Assembly: GCF_022601685.1 (NCBI RefSeq)
Contig: NZ_JAKUML010000005.1
Span: 62,001-126,000 of the forward strand
Source of the DNA: Acinetobacter sedimenti
Lineage (GTDB): Bacteria; Pseudomonadota; Gammaproteobacteria; Pseudomonadales; Moraxellaceae
DNA: 64,000 nt
Reading direction: 5' to 3'
The translations under genes and the position numbers were made by a program. Shown piece by piece: positions 60,309 through 64,000 of the stretch. The notes under the pieces are model-generated. The model ran no database searches. It saw nothing but the letters and a program-made list of their open reading frames with translations, and had not been told where the DNA came from. Each line of letters opens with the position of its first letter. The first letter of the stretch is position 1.

Positions 60309-60388
60309 TTTTGGTGGCTATTCAGTGTTTAAAAATCTGTGTTATTTCAATAAACGAAATGACACAGTTTTTTGAACACTACCAAATT
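60309..60388. repeat. Long imperfect palindrome
   Basis: Left arm 60325-60348 and right arm 60356-60379 match as inverted repeats over 24 bases with three mismatches, around a 7-base centre. Outside them ATTTTGGTG and TACCAAAT extend the pairing past a short asymmetric bulge. There is no T run at its end, so it does not read as a simple terminator. It lies in the 294-base gap between the CSLREA genes and the redox module. Confidence 0.55.
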
Positions 60389-60441
60389 TGAGCTAAGTTT
60401 GCGGTTGCCCTGCAAACCCGGGATGTTTCACTCAAAAGATA

Positions 60442-60469
60442 GGGAGCTTATAACTCCCATTTTTTGTTA
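60442..60469. repeat. Hairpin with CTCCC-ATTTTTTGTTA tail, copy 1
   Basis: GGGAG and CTCCC pair around a 7-base loop, followed by ATTTTTTGTTA. The same tail recurs at 61878-61893 after a similar stem. It may end transcription in either direction. Confidence 0.4.
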
Positions 60470-60526
60470 GCTTTCTAAATCCCTATGTTAATTTGAAGAA
60501 TACTTCATCATAACGTCCGAATACAG

Positions 60527-60811
60527 CTATATTTTTTTGATTTCTACAATATCACTTGATTCAATGAGCGATTGGATATTACCAAATAAACTTTGAATAT
60601 AATCAGAGGCTAGATGGATATCTAAATCCTCCCTGCTACGCCATTCTTCTAAGAAGAAATATCTACTCGAGTCATTTTCGCTAATATAAAGCTCATATTT
60701 CAAGCATCCTTCTTCTTGAAGCGTAGGTTCTATTACACTTTTTAAAAGCGTTTCTAACCTCTCTTTTTGATCTGACTTTGCCTTAAAGTTCGCAATTATT
60801 GAAATAGTCAT
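60527..60811 (-). CDS. Antibiotic-biosynthesis-monooxygenase-domain (ABM) protein
   Basis: A 94-residue dimeric alpha-beta barrel protein. The core reads ISIIANFKAKSDQKERLETLL, GCLKYELYISENDSSRYFFLEEW and a last ESSDIVEI strand, a complete ABM domain. Such proteins act on quinones (e.g. YgiN) or small aromatics without cofactor, but many are unstudied. It is the last gene of a minus-strand group with an MDR gene 20 bases upstream and an SDR gene, so a role in quinone or aldehyde detoxification is plausible. Confidence 0.85.
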   Translation of the reverse strand: MTISIIANFKAKSDQKERLETLLKSVIEPTLQEEGCLKYELYISENDSSRYFFLEEWRSREDLDIHLASDYIQSLFGNIQSLIESSDIVEIKKI

Positions 60812-60831
60812 TATTTCACCTTGAATTTGTT

Positions 60832-61830
60832 TTAGAAGTTTTCTAGTACAATTTTGCCTTTTGACTTACCTGATTCAAGCAACTTATGCGCCTTCTCCAA
60901 GTTTGCAGCGTTAATTTTGCCTAGATTTTGGTTGAGGGTACTTCTAATTTTTTGCTGGTCAACTAATTGGGCAACCTGTTGCAATAGATCACCTTGCTTT
61001 TCAATATCATCGGTTTCATACATTGAACGGGTGAACATCAACTCCCAATGGATAGAAATAGATTTAGTCTTAAACGGCATAATATCAAATGTTTGTGGAT
61101 CATCGATCAATCCAAGCTTGCCTTGTGGTGCAATCAGAGAAACTATTTGCTTGGTATATGTTTCTGTATGATTTGTAGAGAATACGTATTTTGGTTTTTC
61201 AATGCCTAGTGCTTCGATTTGTTCGTTTAAATCTTTGCTATGGTCGATGACATGGTCGGCACCCAGTGATTCCACCCAAGATTTCGTTTCTTCACGTGAA
61301 GCTGTTGCTATAACAGTCAGATTTGTTTTTGCTTTTAGGAGTTGGATAGCGATTGATCCTACACCACCTGCACCACCAATAATTAAAATACTGCCAACTT
61401 CTGTTTCTGAAATTTGAAACCGATCAAACAGCATTTCCCATGCCGTTATTGCAGTTAATGGCAATGCTGCTGCTTCTGCATTAGATACTGTAATGGGTTT
61501 AAGACTGATAATTCGTTCATCGACTGCTTGAAACTCAGCATTACTACCATCTCGGGTTAAATCACCAGCATACCAAACAGAATCTCCTACTTTAAAAGAG
61601 GTAACTTTTGAGCCAACTTCAATAATTTCCCCAACGGCATCCCAACCTAAAATACGATTATTTGCTTCAGAAGAATTTTTTCGCACTTTGGTATCAACTG
61701 GATTCACAGAGATTGCCTGAACTTTTACCAGTACATCACGCTCCTTAAGGGTAGGCTTCGCTTTTTCAATATCTACCAATGAATTTTTAAAATCATCATG
61801 GTTATTTATAACATACGATACGGCTTTCAT
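60832..61830 (-). CDS. Zinc-binding/quinone-type MDR oxidoreductase
   Basis: A 332-residue medium-chain dehydrogenase/reductase of the zinc-binding alcohol-dehydrogenase family (TIGR02817-like): start MKAVSYVI, SVNPVDTKVRK, GWDAVGEI, and NADP-binding LIIGGAGGVGSIAIQLLK near 150-166. No structural-zinc cysteine cluster is present, so it is quinone-oxidoreductase-like, not a classical alcohol dehydrogenase. The ATG at 61830 has AAGGA upstream. A hairpin separates it from the SDR gene upstream. Substrate unknown. Confidence 0.86.
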   Translation of the reverse strand: MKAVSYVINNHDDFKNSLVDIEKAKPTLKERDVLVKVQAISVNPVDTKVRKNSSEANNRILGWDAVGEIIEVGSKVTSFKVGDSVWYAGDLTRDGSNAEFQAVDERIISLKPITVSNAEAAALPLTAITAWEMLFDRFQISETEVGSILIIGGAGGVGSIAIQLLKAKTNLTVIATASREETKSWVESLGADHVIDHSKDLNEQIEALGIEKPKYVFSTNHTETYTKQIVSLIAPQGKLGLIDDPQTFDIMPFKTKSISIHWELMFTRSMYETDDIEKQGDLLQQVAQLVDQQKIRSTLNQNLGKINAANLEKAHKLLESGKSKGKIVLENF

Positions 61831-61857
61831 AGATTTGTCCTTAACTTTAAAAATATA

Positions 61858-61893
61858 GTAAAAATGGGAGCGAGGTGCTCCCATTTTTTGTTA
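61858..61893 (-). terminator. Terminator between SDR and MDR genes
   Basis: AATGGGAGC and GCTCCCATT form a 9-bp stem with a 5-base loop and a T run on the minus strand. The same CTCCC-ATTTTTTGTTA sequence appears at 60454. It lies just after the SDR stop, so the MDR gene may have its own promoter or rely on read-through. Confidence 0.75.
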
Positions 61894-61901
61894 TTCAATT
61901 A

Positions 61902-62642
61902 TTAAAACTCTTGGCTCGTTGGGCGTAAAACAATTTCATTAATATCTACATCCGCAGGCTGTTCAATTGCATAAGCAATTGCTCGAGCGACTGAGTCAGC
62001 TGGTATAGCTTGTTTGTAGAAATCAGTAACAAACTCTGAACTTTCTTTATGAGAAGAACCGAATTTTAGTTCTGACTCAACTGCACCAGGCTCAATAGTA
62101 GTCGTTCTAATTGTTCCCCCAACTTCATGACGAAGTCCTTCAGAGATGGCTCTTACAGCAAACTTAGTACCGCTATAAACAGTACCTCCTGGACTAAATA
62201 CTTTTATCCCTGCAACAGATGCGAGATTAATAAAGTGTCCAAAGTTTTGTTTTTGGAAAACAGGTAGGGTAGCTGCTATACCATAAAGAACACCTTTGAT
62301 ATTAATGTCGATCATACGATCCCATTCATCAACTTTTAGCTCACTTAATGGTGCAATAGACATTAATCCAGCATTGTTTACCAATACATCGATTTGACCA
62401 AATGCGCTTAATGCCTTTTCAATAAGTGCTTGTACTTCATGTGGTTTGGTTATATCCATACCAATAAATTCAGCTTGACCACCTTCAGCACGAATGTCGT
62501 GAACAATAGCCTGTAATTTTTCAGTACGTCTAGCACCAAGTACAACCTTTGCACCTTTTTTAGCAAGTAAGCGAGCAGTAGCTTCACCTAAACCACTACT
62601 TGCACCTGTGATAACAATAACTTTATTTTCTATATTATTCAT
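61902..62642 (-). CDS. Short-chain dehydrogenase/reductase
   Basis: A 246-residue classical SDR: coenzyme-binding VITGASSGLGEATA at residues 9-22, NNAGLMSIAPL near 87, and the catalytic Ser (INLASVAGI), Tyr and Lys (VYSGTKFAV). The tail ARAIAYAIEQPADVDINEIVLRPT is typical of the NADP YdfG-like subgroup. It is divergent from the LysR regulator with a 135-base gap. The group SDR-MDR-ABM suggests carbonyl/quinone handling. Confidence 0.9.
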   Translation of the reverse strand: MNNIENKVIVITGASSGLGEATARLLAKKGAKVVLGARRTEKLQAIVHDIRAEGGQAEFIGMDITKPHEVQALIEKALSAFGQIDVLVNNAGLMSIAPLSELKVDEWDRMIDINIKGVLYGIAATLPVFQKQNFGHFINLASVAGIKVFSPGGTVYSGTKFAVRAISEGLRHEVGGTIRTTTIEPGAVESELKFGSSHKESSEFVTDFYKQAIPADSVARAIAYAIEQPADVDINEIVLRPTSQEF

Positions 62643-62777
62643 ACAAGTAACCTACAACCTATCTGTCAATCATATTTGATGGATTAAGTATTACAGCCTT
62701 GTTAGGTATAATAAATGAATAATATTATCTTTCAGTATTCCTATTTACGGAATAATTACCAGAACACAGGATTGGAC

Positions 62778-63677
62778 ATGCAGAACAAATTGGAAATGAT
62801 GCGTATCTTTTGTGTCGCAGCAGAGTCTCGAAATTTTAAAGAGGCAGCAACTCAGCTGGGTATTTCCCCGCAGATAGTGACACGGGCAATAAAAGAGCTA
62901 GAAGAGCAGCGCGGAGAGATTCTGTTTTACAGGAGTACTCGACAAATTAAAATTACCGCTGATGGTGAGCGTCTGGCAAAGCAAGCACGTTTTGCGGTGG
63001 GATCGATCGATGCTTTGTTTGTAAAAGACACCAAGGAAAAACGAGATGAAATGCGTGGGACTGTCCGTCTTACTGTGTCGTCTGTGTTAGGGCGTAAATT
63101 GGTAGTACCTGCACTAGCAGAATTTGCCACACGTTATCCAGATATTGTCGTGGATTGTGTGCTAACAGATTCACACTCGGATGTGATCGATGAGCGGATA
63201 GATATCGGGATCAGATTTGGATTTTTGCCGGACAATCGATATGTGGCAAGGGAATTGGCTAAAGTGAACTTTTATTCTGTGGGTACGCCAGAGTTAATTG
63301 ATAAGGTTGGAATGCCCAAAAAAATTATTGACCTTGATAAATACCCTCTAACAGCACTATTCGATCATAAAACAGGGCGTTACTGGCCATGGACATTCAC
63401 TGAAAGTCGAAGCTTCACGCCATCAAAGCCTCGTTTTATTACAGATGATCTAGAAGCTGAATTTCAAGCTATTCTCGCTGGAGTTGGATTCGGACACATG
63501 CCTGGATTTCTAGTTTTGCCGTGGCTTAGGAGTGGTAAGCTCATTCAGATACTTCATGAGGAAACCTCTCCCGTTTGGCGCCTGTATTTATATCGTCCAC
63601 AGCGGGGCCCGACACCTTTGCGAATCCGAGCATTGTTTGATTACTTAGTGGAAGTGCTGGGCCGTATAGAAACCTGA
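62778..63677 (+). CDS. LysR-family transcriptional regulator
   Basis: A 299-residue LTTR. The winged HTH has EMMRIFCVAAESRNFKEAATQLGISPQIVTRAIKELEEQRG near residues 5-45, followed by the substrate-binding domain (GTVRLTVSSVLGRKLVVPALAEF onward). Divergent from the SDR-MDR-ABM genes, which it likely controls, as is usual for the family. The ATG at 62778 is chosen for the N-terminus; a longer reading from 62715 adds 21 residues without support. It converges on the gene at the window end with a 14-base gap. Confidence 0.9.
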   Translation: MQNKLEMMRIFCVAAESRNFKEAATQLGISPQIVTRAIKELEEQRGEILFYRSTRQIKITADGERLAKQARFAVGSIDALFVKDTKEKRDEMRGTVRLTVSSVLGRKLVVPALAEFATRYPDIVVDCVLTDSHSDVIDERIDIGIRFGFLPDNRYVARELAKVNFYSVGTPELIDKVGMPKKIIDLDKYPLTALFDHKTGRYWPWTFTESRSFTPSKPRFITDDLEAEFQAILAGVGFGHMPGFLVLPWLRSGKLIQILHEETSPVWRLYLYRPQRGPTPLRIRALFDYLVEVLGRIET

Positions 63678-63691
63678 ATTAGATAAGATCA

Positions 63692-64000
63692 TCATGTATC
63701 TAAAGTAACTACAATTTTTCCTATTTGCTGATTTGATTCAAGATAGCGCTGAGCGTCATGCATGTCCTCAAAGTTAAAGCAACGGTCGATCACTGGACGA
63801 AGATATCCTGCACCTATACTGCTCAGAATAAATCGTCTGGCTTGCTCCCTTAGAACAGGGTCATGGAGAACCTCAAGGAACAAAAAACCTCGCATAGTTA
63901 AGCTCTTGCGTAATGCAATTTTTAGGGGGAATGGTGTGATCTCCGAGCTAAGTGCACCATGCATAACCATAGTTCCTGCCACAGACATCGCTTTTGCAAT
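63692..64000 (-). CDS. MDR alcohol dehydrogenase/quinone oxidoreductase, 5' end outside window
   Basis: About 102 C-terminal residues of a medium-chain dehydrogenase/reductase; the reading frame runs off the right edge of the window. Visible segments are IAKAMSVAGTMVMHGALSSEITPFPL, LTMRGFLFLEVL, and the C-terminal FEDMHDAQRYLESNQQIGKIVVT, all typical of the quinone-reductase/zinc-ADH family. It probably belongs to the same detoxification neighbourhood as the MDR at 60832, but lies on its own strand beyond the LysR gene. Confidence 0.85.
   Translation of the reverse strand: MAKAMSVAGTMVMHGALSSEITPFPLKIALRKSLTMRGFLFLEVLHDPVLREQARRFILSSIGAGYLRPVIDRCFNFEDMHDAQRYLESNQQIGKIVVTLDT

Noticed and set aside
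60454-60472. Integron attC-like core ending in GTTAGC
   Set aside because: The bases after GTT do not fit the GTTRRRY core, and no paired second core or gene cassette was found.

Overview
The window reads as chromosomal DNA of an Acinetobacter-like gammaproteobacterium (Moraxellaceae). The signs are: a wax-ester synthase/DGAT with the HHxxxDG motif, separated trpF-trpB and trpA, mreBCD-maf-rng next to gatCAB, a CSLREA/GlyGly-CTERM 'rhombotarget' pair beside hda, moderate to low GC, and metabolism built on biosynthesis and lipid use. The species cannot be fixed from this stretch.

Layout. 1-5.6 kb: end of leuD, a lipoprotein gene, leuB, a zinc alcohol dehydrogenase and a KefB/C-type antiporter. 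5.7-11.8 kb: tRNA-Thr(UGU), cobalamin-dependent metH, an uncharacterised gene touching the end of metH, then a cold-shock-domain gene coupled to a RelA/SpoT-like nucleotidyltransferase, and yaeQ. 11.9-18.4 kb: a processive glycosyltransferase, selO, a fatty-acyl desaturase, a META-domain lipoprotein, a glycerophosphodiesterase and a PduO-type cobalamin adenosyltransferase. 18.5-20.7 kb: a BtuB-like TonB receptor behind a clear cobalamin riboswitch. 20.9-33.8 kb: trpF-trpB, a membrane diguanylate cyclase, a lipid-flavoured group (DUF2804, PF10118 hydrolase, AraC regulator, thioesterase), an NhaC antiporter, then trpA-accD-folC-SPOR. 33.9-38.4 kb: an SMI1/KNR4-like gene, metG, a small periplasmic protein, a paired REP-like palindrome and an AT-rich orphan RES-domain gene. 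38.4-46.7 kb: gatCAB diverging from mreBCD-maf-rng. 46.9-55.8 kb: wax-ester synthase, cysH, thrH, a FadL porin, purMN, an AI-2E family permease and hda. 55.9-60.2 kb: two tandem CSLREA/GlyGly-CTERM surface proteins. 60.3-64 kb: a redox module (monooxygenase-like, MDR, SDR) with a divergent LysR regulator, and a cut-off second MDR gene.

How parts work together. Vitamin B12 is a thread: the riboswitch-controlled receptor imports it, the adenosyltransferase modifies it and MetH uses it. Lipid handling recurs: desaturase, FadL, wax-ester synthase, AccD, glycerophosphodiesterase and thioesterase. Housekeeping genes overlap tightly (trpF/trpB, accD/folC/SPOR, gatA/gatB, mreC/mreD/maf), which suggests translational coupling. 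Accessory genes sit singly between core genes; the SMI1/KNR4-like gene and the RES gene flank metG and are visibly AT-rich.

The strongest candidates for less-described biology are the cold-shock/RelA-SpoT pair, the tandem rhombotarget-like proteins with no rhombosortase in view, the orphan RES gene, and a long imperfect palindrome near 60.35 kb. No rRNA, CRISPR array, insertion sequence, prophage or plasmid function was seen.
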